A stretch of 64,000 nucleotides of DNA from a virus: positions 1 through 64,000 of IMG/VR virus record IMGVR_UViG_3300025921_000697. One strand, given 5' to 3'. The position numbers were made by a program, and so were the translations under genes. Positions within the stretch are counted from its first letter, which is position 1. The number at the start of each line of letters is the position of its first letter. The notes below the pieces were generated by a model. The model had not been told where the DNA came from. It did no database searches and worked only from the letters and a program-made list of their open reading frames with translations. This document shows, one piece after another, positions 7,140 to 14,497 of the stretch.

Positions 7140-8414
7140 ATGAAATACTTAAAAATCCAAAACAAAGGTGAATTAGATATTCGATTGGTAGCCTTAATGG
7201 GAGGCACTACCAAAGCAAAAGATAAATTTAAAATCGGACAATTTGGAACCGGACTAAAATACACACTCGCTTTTCTTTTCAGAAATAATATTGATTTTAA
7301 AATTTTGATAGGAAACGAAGAAGTAAAAATTGACATTGAAAAAGAATTAATCAAAGAAGAAACATTTGAGATCATCTGTATCAATGGCAATCGTACTTCT
7401 ATCACTACCAAAATGGGCGAAGATTGGGCTGCCTGGATGATATTAAGAGAGTTGTGGTGCAACGCGCTTGACGAAGGTGATGCAGTAAAAGAAATTACTG
7501 AAGAGGTTTCAGGAGAAGAAGGCAAAACAACTTTCTTTATTCAGGTTGACATGCAAATATCCAACGTACTTAAAGAATGGGATAAATATTTTATTCACGA
7601 CAACCAGCCAATATTTGAAAATGATAGGTATAAAATTTATCCTGGCGGTAACAAATTAAGAATCTATAAACAGGGAGTTCTTATTTACGAGGATGACACC
7701 GCTCCTGCTGTTTTCGCATATGACATAAAGAATGCCGACATAAATGAACTAAGAGAATTTAAAGGTCTACCGCGCTTTGAAATTGCTCACGCTCTTGCGA
7801 GTGCAAATGCAAAGGTTGTCCGGATATTCTTTGACACCTTAAGCGACAATCATTGTGAATCTAAAATGGATTGGGATTGGTATCAAATATTTGGCAAAGG
7901 TTGGACCGAAGCCATAGGCAGTGCCAAAATTATCACAGAAAAAACACTCAATACAATAAAGGATCGAGGCGGCAAACCTGATGAAGCGGCTTTAATAATT
8001 GTTCCAAAAGGTTTGTACGATATGCTTTGTAAACAGTTTGACGGAATTGGGGCTACAAGAGTAGCGTCTACAATAGGGGATTTTTATGAAGACTTCGATG
8101 AAAAGGTAGAATCAAAAATTAAACAAGGCCTTACAATTCTGGAATCATGCGACTATCTTTTTCATCCTGAATTAAAATTCGTATATGGCTTCTTTGAAGA
8201 TAAAACAACACTTGCAAAAGTGGATATCAAGACCAGGAAAGTTTATATCTCAAAAGGCCTTTTGCAAAAACCTTTATTTGCAATCGTTTCAATACTCGTT
8301 GAAGAAAACGAACATTTCAACACCGGTCTTTCTGACGAAACACGCGCCTTTCAGCAACATTTTATTGATCTATACACAAGACAACTCCTTGCAGGACATG
8401 AAATAGAAATTTAA
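7140..8414 (+). CDS. GHKL-ATPase-like protein, motifs in unusual order
   Basis: A 424-residue protein starting at the ATG at 7140 (MKYLKIQNKG), just after the DnaQ-like stop; an upstream in-frame ATG at 7065 lies inside that gene. Near residue 33 it has IGQFGTGLKYTLAFLFRN, resembling the glycine-rich ATP-lid motif of Hsp90/MutL/gyrase ATPases, and near residue 107 it has LRELWCNALDEGDA, resembling the N-box helix (ExxxNxxDA). In canonical members the N-box comes first. The C-terminal half (about 200-424) is unassigned. Function unknown; ATP binding is inference. Confidence 0.5.
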   Translation: MKYLKIQNKGELDIRLVALMGGTTKAKDKFKIGQFGTGLKYTLAFLFRNNIDFKILIGNEEVKIDIEKELIKEETFEIICINGNRTSITTKMGEDWAAWMILRELWCNALDEGDAVKEITEEVSGEEGKTTFFIQVDMQISNVLKEWDKYFIHDNQPIFENDRYKIYPGGNKLRIYKQGVLIYEDDTAPAVFAYDIKNADINELREFKGLPRFEIAHALASANAKVVRIFFDTLSDNHCESKMDWDWYQIFGKGWTEAIGSAKIITEKTLNTIKDRGGKPDEAALIIVPKGLYDMLCKQFDGIGATRVASTIGDFYEDFDEKVESKIKQGLTILESCDYLFHPELKFVYGFFEDKTTLAKVDIKTRKVYISKGLLQKPLFAIVSILVEENEHFNTGLSDETRAFQQHFIDLYTRQLLAGHEIEI

Positions 8415-8495
8415 TCGTGTCTTTTCAGAAATGTAATATAAATAATGAATAAAACAGAAGCAATATCAATTAGCACTTTTTTAAAATAAATTTTT

Positions 8496-8780
8496 ATGCG
8501 AGCAGATTATATCCATTCAGTAGAAAAATATAAAGATCATAAAGTGATTGTGATCGAAGATTTAAACCTGGGTAACAAGTCGGTCACAAACGATATCGAA
8601 AATGTGGTAAAAGATATTGAGATAATGGAAAAAATTGAAGCGAAGGATTGCCTGGTAGTGTACAAAGACAGCGAAGGAACTTTTGATGGCTGGAACGCAA
8701 AGCTTGAAAATTTTGTTTATCTGGGCCAGGATAATTGGCAATCCGCAGCGGATACTTATATAAACAGAATATCCGCATAA
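8496..8780 (+). CDS. Hypothetical protein
   Basis: A 94-residue acidic protein (DYIHSVEKYKDHKVIVIEDL start; WNAKLENFVYLGQDNWQSAA end) of mixed alpha/beta prediction. I do not recognise it. It starts 81 bp after the GHKL-like gene and heads the run of small genes before the ParB-like gene. Confidence 0.5.
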   Translation: MRADYIHSVEKYKDHKVIVIEDLNLGNKSVTNDIENVVKDIEIMEKIEAKDCLVVYKDSEGTFDGWNAKLENFVYLGQDNWQSAADTYINRISA

Positions 8781-8808
8781 AATCTTCCTTTAAAACATAA
8801 ATAAAAAA

Positions 8809-9102
8809 ATGTCAGATAACCATTCCAGAGAACCAATAAAGCATACTTGTCCAGATATTGATAAATATATCAAATGGATTAAGATGCAAATTTTAAAAGA
8901 CAGTGAATTGCAAAGGTTGAATGAAAAAGATTTATTCGATGCAGCTTCATCTATGTCAAGTCAATTAGAAGAGTGTATTGATTATTTGGAGGAATTAAGA
9001 AACGCAAATCACACTTTAAGAATGTGGGGAATCGAAGAAGCAGATGAAGTTGATCGGTTAAATGATCATGTTGAAGAATTAGAGGCAACAATGACCATAT
9101 GA
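8809..9102 (+). CDS. Coiled-coil hypothetical protein
   Basis: A 97-residue acidic, almost entirely helical protein; residues about 40-95 (LEECIDYLEELRNANHTLRM, EVDRLNDHVEELEATM) carry heptad-like leucines, so it probably forms a coiled coil. It overlaps the next small ORF by 4 bp. Function unknown. Confidence 0.55.
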   Translation: MSDNHSREPIKHTCPDIDKYIKWIKMQILKDSELQRLNEKDLFDAASSMSSQLEECIDYLEELRNANHTLRMWGIEEADEVDRLNDHVEELEATMTI

Positions 9103-9275
9103 CAAATTACTTAAAGGCAGCAATTATCGGTTATTGGAGATGCGGAGCAAAGCCTCATGAAATATCGCAGATCACCGATTTAAGTATGCAGGAAATAGAG
9201 GAAATAATTTTTAATTATAAAACGAAAAATCAAACATGGATCAAAAATCAACCTTCAAACATTGGTGCATTGTAG
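9099..9275 (+). CDS. Small HTH-like protein
   Basis: A 58-residue ORF, MTNYLKAAIIGYWRCGAKPH onwards, containing HEISQITDLSMQEIEEIIFN, which reads like a helix-turn-helix of the kind that follows a leading WRxG helix. It overlaps the upstream gene by 4 bp and the downstream gene by 40 bp. Too short to assign further. Confidence 0.45.
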   Translation: MTNYLKAAIIGYWRCGAKPHEISQITDLSMQEIEEIIFNYKTKNQTWIKNQPSNIGAL

Positions 9276-9655
9276 AGCTGTTTGGCCACAGCAAAATTGC
9301 CGGGCTTTGCACAGAAGAAAACATTGCCGGCACGAACATGCTTCGTGTCGATGTTCCGGAAACAAAAACACAACCGGCCTTTACAAAATATTACGGTTCA
9401 TCCGCTATTTATGCGATTAATCCGGTAGATGAACAAACCGCTATCATTTGCGCCCAAAGCTTACAGGTTGGGCAGGTCCAGGAATGGAATGCAGAAACTT
9501 TCATGAAAAAGTTTGCTGACAACAAATATTCGCTTCCAGCTCCGGAAACAATCTTGGGCGATGAACCACGGGATCAGTTTGGATTGGGCACCGACGATGA
9601 TGATGAGGATGATGATGGCTATCAAACCACCGCTCGTTCCGAAGGAAGTTATTAA
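9236..9655 (+). CDS. Hypothetical phage protein with acidic tail
   Basis: A 139-residue protein. The first 85 residues (WCIVELFGHSKIAGLCTEEN, DVPETKTQPAFTKYYGSSAI) are beta-rich and look like a compact domain often seen in Bacteroidota phages next to replication genes; the C-terminus is a polyacidic tail (TDDDDEDDDGYQ). Function unknown; an acidic tail can compete with DNA for protein binding. Confidence 0.55.
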   Translation: MDQKSTFKHWCIVELFGHSKIAGLCTEENIAGTNMLRVDVPETKTQPAFTKYYGSSAIYAINPVDEQTAIICAQSLQVGQVQEWNAETFMKKFADNKYSLPAPETILGDEPRDQFGLGTDDDDEDDDGYQTTARSEGSY

Positions 9656-9686
9656 CCAATTTTTCAAAAACTCAATACAAATTTTT

Positions 9687-10352
9687 GTGGCAAAAAAATC
9701 AGCTGACATTGATCAGCCAAAGAAAAAGACAACTTCAAAAAAACCGGTAACAAAAAAGCAACAGCTCACCGACGAAGATGACGATTTTAATGATCCCGTT
9801 TGGGTTGATCCTAATGAGCAGGCAAAGGCCGCGCTTACTTCAAAAAAACAGGACACAGAGCAGGAGCGGCCTGTTACAAAGGATGAAAAAGAATTCAATG
9901 TAGAAGTAACTAAGGCAAAAATCACAAATGATATTTTTCTCTCTGCCAGCTGGAAAGTTGTTAGCAAGGAAGATCGTGGAAGTTATGATAAGGACGGAGA
10001 AAATCCAATCCACGATGATCTTAAAAAGGCGTTCGAAGGATTAAACCATCACCTGGCCAGTATGAGCCAGCAATACAATAGCGACGGTAAGCTTGACACA
10101 TCCAGAATTGTTTGCCGTGGTTTTTCAATCGGAAGCAATGGTGAAGGCGTCACACTGCATGGTTCTCGTCATCTGAGCAATGGTAAAGCTTTCAACTTTA
10201 ATACTCCTTTTTACAAATGGGATAGTGAGCCTGGTGAACAGCTCTTTGAAGAAGAGAGCGAAAGTCTTAAAAAAGCTATTAATAAATGCCGCTCTGAAAT
10301 CATACAATATTTATTCAAACATAAGTACCAGGCGGAGGTTGTAACAGAATAA
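9687..10352 (+). CDS. Hypothetical phage DNA-metabolism protein
   Basis: About 221 residues from a GTG at 9687 (VAKKSADIDQPKKKTTSKKP); in-frame ATGs farther upstream (for example 9615) lie within the preceding gene. The N-terminus is Lys/Thr rich and disordered, then an acidic linker, then a folded domain (EVTKAKITNDIFLSASWKVV to the end) with SRIVCRGFSIGSNGEGVTLH. It sits directly before the ParB-like gene, 32 bp away. No family recognised; the start codon is uncertain. Confidence 0.55.
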   Translation: MAKKSADIDQPKKKTTSKKPVTKKQQLTDEDDDFNDPVWVDPNEQAKAALTSKKQDTEQERPVTKDEKEFNVEVTKAKITNDIFLSASWKVVSKEDRGSYDKDGENPIHDDLKKAFEGLNHHLASMSQQYNSDGKLDTSRIVCRGFSIGSNGEGVTLHGSRHLSNGKAFNFNTPFYKWDSEPGEQLFEEESESLKKAINKCRSEIIQYLFKHKYQAEVVTE

Positions 10353-10384
10353 TATTTCAAAACAAAAACAATAAAGCAACTTTT

Positions 10385-12130
10385 ATGACAGATTTTAAAA
10401 TGATTCCTTTATCGGAGATCCATCCGGATAAAAATCAGCCACGCAAATTTTTTGATGATGATTCATTAAAAGAATTAACTGAAAGCGTTCGTGAAAAAGG
10501 AGTACTACAGCCGATCATGGTTCGACCAAATGGAAACGGTTATATCCTGGTTTGCGGAGAAAGAAGATTCCGGGCATCGGTATCGGTCCAGGCGGCATTT
10601 AAAACGCGTAACGAAATTCCTGCAGTAGTAAGAAATCTTACTGATGAGGAAGCTTTGGAAATTCAATTTATTGAGAACATCCAGCGCTCAGACGTACACC
10701 CTATGGATGAAGCTACAACCTTTAAGCAAATGATGGAAAGCAAGGTGCACCCCTACTCTATTGCAGATATCGCGGCCAAGATCAATAAGCCGGAATCTTA
10801 TGTGGCACATCGGTTGGTTTTGAACAATTTACTTCCGTCCCTGCAGAAAGAATTTTGGGCTGGCAAATTTTTGATTGGCCAGGCTGTTTTGATCGCAAGG
10901 CTTTCACAGGAAGATCAGAAAACTATTGATAAAAATGCGCGAAGCTGGCAAACCAAAGAGATCAAATCAATAAGAGAATTGAGAGAATATATCGATTCAA
11001 ATATTACCAGAAAATTGTCAAGTGCTCCTTTTGATACAAAAGATGAAACCTTAAATCCAAAAATGGGAGCATGTTCAAATTGCGTATTTAGATCAGGCAA
11101 CAATCCTTCCCTTTTTTCTGACATAAAGGAAACGGATAGATGCTTTAATAAAGAGTGCTTTGAAAAGAAATGTTTGACCAGTCTAATCAGAAAAGTAAAA
11201 GATACGATTGAGAACAAACCGGATGTTCATCTTGTTCAATATTATAATGGTAGAGGTATTGATAAAGAGATTCTCGACGCTATTAAAGAAAGTGGTGCTA
11301 AAATACTTGTTGATGGCCGCGATTGCAGCATGTATAATGATTCGCGTTCTATAAAAGCTAAGGGGCTTTTACTTGATAGCAATGACAGGGGAAAAATAAA
11401 GGATATCTACATTCTTAATAAAAATAAAAGTGTTGTTTCAGAAGATGGAAAACCAGTTACATCCATTGACATGGATATTGCCGGCATAAAACAACGTACT
11501 TCCAGAGCTGCGGAGCTTGATGATGAAAAGGTTTGGACCCAGATTCATAACGAAATTATCTATGCCAAAAGTTCGAATGAATCAGGGATGAACCCAGATC
11601 TAATTACCAATAAAAAACTTTCGGCAATTGACACCGCTGCTTTGATTTACGCAATGTTTGAAAAAAGCTCTGCAAGTGGTAAAATTCTAAACGTATTTGG
11701 TTTCAAAGAAAATTCCGCTTACGGAGGTTATCTATACGGTAAAGAAAAATTCAAGGCGTCTGCCAAATTCCTTGCTGCTACACCAGAGCAATTCAACCAG
11801 GTGTGCAGAATCTTTGTCCTTTCTGTTTTAGATTCTACTGTCAGCTCCCATACAGCAAACGCCGGCCAGGGTTTATTAAAACAAGTTGCGGAACAATACA
11901 AAAAAGCTGAAATCGAGGCGATCGAGGCGGAACAAAAAGATAAGCGTGATAAACGCGAAGAACGTGCAGCTGCAAGAATAAAAGCACTCCAGGCAAAAAA
12001 GAAGGAACAAAAAAACGCTGGTAAGAAAACAGAAAAAAAGAAAACTCCGGGCAATACTTCCATAAAACAAGAGTCTAAGAAAAAGGCAGCAAAATCAAAA
12101 GGTAAGGGCATTAAAGCATTATTAAAATAA
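10385..12130 (+). CDS. ParB/RepB/Spo0J-family protein
   Basis: A 581-residue protein. Residues about 5-100 are a ParB N-terminal (CTPase-type) domain: PLSEIHPDKNQPRKFF, GVLQPIMVRPNGNGY, CGERRFRAS and FIENIQRSDVHPMDEA are its boxes. An HTH follows (YSIADIAAKINKPESYVAHR). A four-cysteine zinc-like cluster (CSNC ... CFNKEC, about residues 224-262) lies in the middle and the C-terminus is a lysine-rich tail. No ParA ATPase is encoded nearby, so DNA segregation is not the obvious role; it may bind phage DNA for replication or transcription. It overlaps the next gene at TAATG. Confidence 0.9.
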   Translation: MTDFKMIPLSEIHPDKNQPRKFFDDDSLKELTESVREKGVLQPIMVRPNGNGYILVCGERRFRASVSVQAAFKTRNEIPAVVRNLTDEEALEIQFIENIQRSDVHPMDEATTFKQMMESKVHPYSIADIAAKINKPESYVAHRLVLNNLLPSLQKEFWAGKFLIGQAVLIARLSQEDQKTIDKNARSWQTKEIKSIRELREYIDSNITRKLSSAPFDTKDETLNPKMGACSNCVFRSGNNPSLFSDIKETDRCFNKECFEKKCLTSLIRKVKDTIENKPDVHLVQYYNGRGIDKEILDAIKESGAKILVDGRDCSMYNDSRSIKAKGLLLDSNDRGKIKDIYILNKNKSVVSEDGKPVTSIDMDIAGIKQRTSRAAELDDEKVWTQIHNEIIYAKSSNESGMNPDLITNKKLSAIDTAALIYAMFEKSSASGKILNVFGFKENSAYGGYLYGKEKFKASAKFLAATPEQFNQVCRIFVLSVLDSTVSSHTANAGQGLLKQVAEQYKKAEIEAIEAEQKDKRDKREERAAARIKALQAKKKEQKNAGKKTEKKKTPGNTSIKQESKKKAAKSKGKGIKALLK

Positions 12131-12711
12131 TGCCTTACCGCAATGGAAATATTCCGCGTAATGCTACTGTGTGGACAGAGGACATGATCAGCTCTTTGAA
12201 AGAAAATTTTTATAAAAAAACAAATAAGGAGTTAGCTGAAATGCTTGGCCTTCGGCTAACTGTCACGAGAAATAAATGCGCGGAACTTGGCCTTAAAAGA
12301 ATGAGCATGGAATATTGGAATGAAGAAATGATTCAATATCTCAAGAATAATTACAAGATGAAAGGTGATGTTGAGATAATGGAATATTTCAAACAGAATT
12401 ATCCTAAACAGAAAGGCTGGAAAAGAAAACATTTTCAACAAAAAAGAAGATACCTGGGACTGATCCGTACTGAAGAGGAAATTCGTCGATTAGCTTCTCA
12501 AAATTCATCCCCGGGTGGAAGAAGCTTCACAATAGATAAAAATTCCTCTTCTAAAAATTTCCACCCCTCGTGGGTTGCGCAAAGGTTGGCCATTAAAGAT
12601 AAAGAGATGCAAGAGGAAATAAAGAAAGATCCCGGTCTGATTGAAATGGGAAAAGCTTTGATCAAATTAAACCGATCCATCAAAGATGCCAAAAAGAAGA
12701 AAACCAATTGA
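12130..12711 (+). CDS. Tandem-HTH protein, HNH-less paralogue of the next gene
   Basis: A 193-residue protein. Its first 120 residues hold two helix-turn-helix-like units (WTEDMISSLKENFYKKTNKE, ELAEMLGLRLTVTRNKCAEL; then WNEEMIQYLKNNYKMKGDVE) closely matching the N-terminus of the downstream HNH protein. The C-terminal HNH region is absent and replaced by a basic helical tail. It looks like a duplicated DNA-binding half of an HNH homing-type nuclease. It overlaps its neighbours by 1 and 26 bp. Confidence 0.6.
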   Translation: MPYRNGNIPRNATVWTEDMISSLKENFYKKTNKELAEMLGLRLTVTRNKCAELGLKRMSMEYWNEEMIQYLKNNYKMKGDVEIMEYFKQNYPKQKGWKRKHFQQKRRYLGLIRTEEEIRRLASQNSSPGGRSFTIDKNSSSKNFHPSWVAQRLAIKDKEMQEEIKKDPGLIEMGKALIKLNRSIKDAKKKKTN

Positions 12712-13408
12712 GTTCACTGAAATCCAGAAAAAATTCGTGATCGAAAATTACGATAAACTGAGTAATGCTACTATGGCTAAAATGCTGCACATGAAGTTTA
12801 CAACCTTCAGCGGAAAGGTTCATGATCTTGGATTATATCGGTTTAAAATTGAATCCTGGTGGACTGAAGAACAGAAAAAGTTTTTGATAGATCACTATAA
12901 GCAAATAGGAAACGTGGAGCTGGCAGAGATTTATAATTCAAAATGGCCACGGGGAAAAAAATGGACCATTAAACACATAGAGAAAAAGCTTACGCTGCTT
13001 AATCTGAGACGTACGAAAGAAGATCTGCGTAAAGTAAAAATCCGCAATATCGGACGTGGTTCATGGAAGAACATGAGCACATGGGATACGAGAGGCGCGA
13101 TTCCTACCGGTGCAATCAGGGTCTGGTATTTTGGCGGCAACAAAAGGTGGCCAAGTAAAGTTATCAAAACTGACGTCGGTTATCTCATCTATTCCCGGTA
13201 TCTATGGGAGAAGCATTTCGGAGCGATTCCAAAAGATCACATTGTGACCTTTAAAGACAGGAACCCATTGAATGTAACGATAGATAATTTGGTTCTGGTT
13301 GATCGATCAGCCAATGCAAGACGTGATCTGAGAAAATATCCGGAACAAGTGAGAAATGTTGAAAAGCTCTTAAAAAAATTTAATCAATTAATAAAGGAAA
13401 AATCATGA
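12686..13408 (+). CDS. HNH endonuclease with N-terminal HTH pair
   Basis: A 240-residue protein. Residues about 1-110 are two HTH-like units (IQKKFVIENYDKLSNATMAK; WWTEEQKKFLIDHYKQIGNV). Residues about 165-215 are an HNH nuclease core of the HNH_3 type: YSRYLWEKHFGAIPKDH, VTFKDRNPLNVTIDNL, giving the His-Asn-His ligands. Such proteins cut DNA with some site preference; in phages they act in homing, packaging or replication. It overlaps the upstream paralogue by 26 bp and the next gene by 4 bp. Confidence 0.8.
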   Translation: MPKRRKPIEFTEIQKKFVIENYDKLSNATMAKMLHMKFTTFSGKVHDLGLYRFKIESWWTEEQKKFLIDHYKQIGNVELAEIYNSKWPRGKKWTIKHIEKKLTLLNLRRTKEDLRKVKIRNIGRGSWKNMSTWDTRGAIPTGAIRVWYFGGNKRWPSKVIKTDVGYLIYSRYLWEKHFGAIPKDHIVTFKDRNPLNVTIDNLVLVDRSANARRDLRKYPEQVRNVEKLLKKFNQLIKEKS

Positions 13409-13671
13409 AAGAAGAACAAAACCAGCAGGATGAAAACAATGAGGATGTACAAAGTGCTATCTCATTGCAGAATATGATGTTCGCACAAATGCAACGCCTC
13501 TCAGATCCAACATTAGACCTGGATAAAGAAATAAAAAGAAGCCAGGCGCTATCCTCTGCAGGCACGGTAATTATAAACGCGGCCAAGGTCAGAATTGACG
13601 CGGTTCGCGTCTCGAAGCTGGTTCCAAAAAATTCTATTAAGAGTGGAAATCTGTTAGGCAATGGAAAATGA
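13405..13671 (+). CDS. Hypothetical protein
   Basis: An 88-residue protein with a charged disordered N-terminus (EEQNQQDENNEDVQ) and a helical rest (MFAQMQRLSDPTLDLDKEIK). ATGA overlap with the HNH gene and 11-bp overlap with the next gene mark it as part of the same operon. No family recognised; its small size beside HTH proteins suggests a partner subunit, which is a guess. Confidence 0.5.
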   Translation: MKEEQNQQDENNEDVQSAISLQNMMFAQMQRLSDPTLDLDKEIKRSQALSSAGTVIINAAKVRIDAVRVSKLVPKNSIKSGNLLGNGK

Positions 13672-14179
13672 TCTTTCACTTACTGATATCTACATGATCC
13701 AGGCTCTTCTTAAAAAGAATAGCTATGAGGAGATATCCGACCTGATTGATAAACCGGTCGGGCTCATAAAAGATTATGCGGACCAGTTTGCAAAGGATCA
13801 AAATAAAATTTCAAAGCAATCTATCATTGATAAAAAAGCGCTTGTAAAAAAGTCTAAGCAGGAACACCGCAGGAAAATCAATCAGGAAAAAGAAGATGAT
13901 AAAGCCCGGGAGCTTGCAATCAAAAAAAGAAAAATTGAAAACAGGCGTCAGCAATTACAAAAAACAAAGAGGGTTGAAAAAATTTATCAAACTCGGCAGG
14001 AGAATCTTTTGGACAAAATATGTGTAAAGATTGATCACAAAACCACAGTCTTCGTAAATCCGGGAACAAACATTCCTGAATTTAAAAAGAGGTTTTTAGA
14101 AAGGATGAATAAATCCAAAGAGATACTAAAGCCCAAAAAGAGTTATAGGGAGGTAAAAAAATTTAAACCACTAAAATGA
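13661..14179 (+). CDS. Basic helical protein, HTH-like N-terminus
   Basis: A 172-residue protein. Residues 1-45 (DIYMIQALLKKNSYEEISDL, IDKPVGLIKDYADQ) read as a helix-turn-helix; the middle is a long, very basic helix (SKQEHRRKINQEKEDDKARE), and the C-terminus is again basic. Probably a DNA-binding protein. It overlaps its neighbours by 11 and 4 bp. No named family. Confidence 0.55.
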   Translation: MENDLSLTDIYMIQALLKKNSYEEISDLIDKPVGLIKDYADQFAKDQNKISKQSIIDKKALVKKSKQEHRRKINQEKEDDKARELAIKKRKIENRRQQLQKTKRVEKIYQTRQENLLDKICVKIDHKTTVFVNPGTNIPEFKKRFLERMNKSKEILKPKKSYREVKKFKPLK

Positions 14180-14490
14180 TTTTGCAAATGTATATAGACA
14201 ATTTACTTATTGACACAGCCGAGCCAAATTTTTTGTTTGCTGATACGGTGAATAAAAGAGCTGAGGTTATTAATGACCTTAAAGCGTATCTGTACAAAGA
14301 AAATTTTGAGAAAGTGGTCTTCGCCGGAAAGGAGCCAATTTATATGCTGGTGGCCGAAAGTAAAGTGAGTGAAATTATTCGTGACGGAATCAATGAAGAA
14401 AATGTTTTAAAAGAGCTGATTTACGAATGTTCCAATGTACAAGCAGCTGAGAGAGCTTTCAAAAAATTAAATAAATGGGCTAAACAATAA
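14176..14490 (+). CDS. Hypothetical protein
   Basis: A 104-residue acidic alpha/beta protein (MYIDNLLIDTAEPNFLFADT start, SNVQAAERAFKKLNKWAKQ end). It overlaps the preceding gene by 4 bp and lies 7 bp before the helicase gene, so it may be a small helicase partner. No family recognised. Confidence 0.5.
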   Translation: MILQMYIDNLLIDTAEPNFLFADTVNKRAEVINDLKAYLYKENFEKVVFAGKEPIYMLVAESKVSEIIRDGINEENVLKELIYECSNVQAAERAFKKLNKWAKQ

Positions 14491-14497
14491 ATAAGCG

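Noticed and set aside
6986-7525. 179-residue minus-strand ORF
   Set aside because: Shadow of the DnaQ-like and GHKL-like genes, which have clear motifs.
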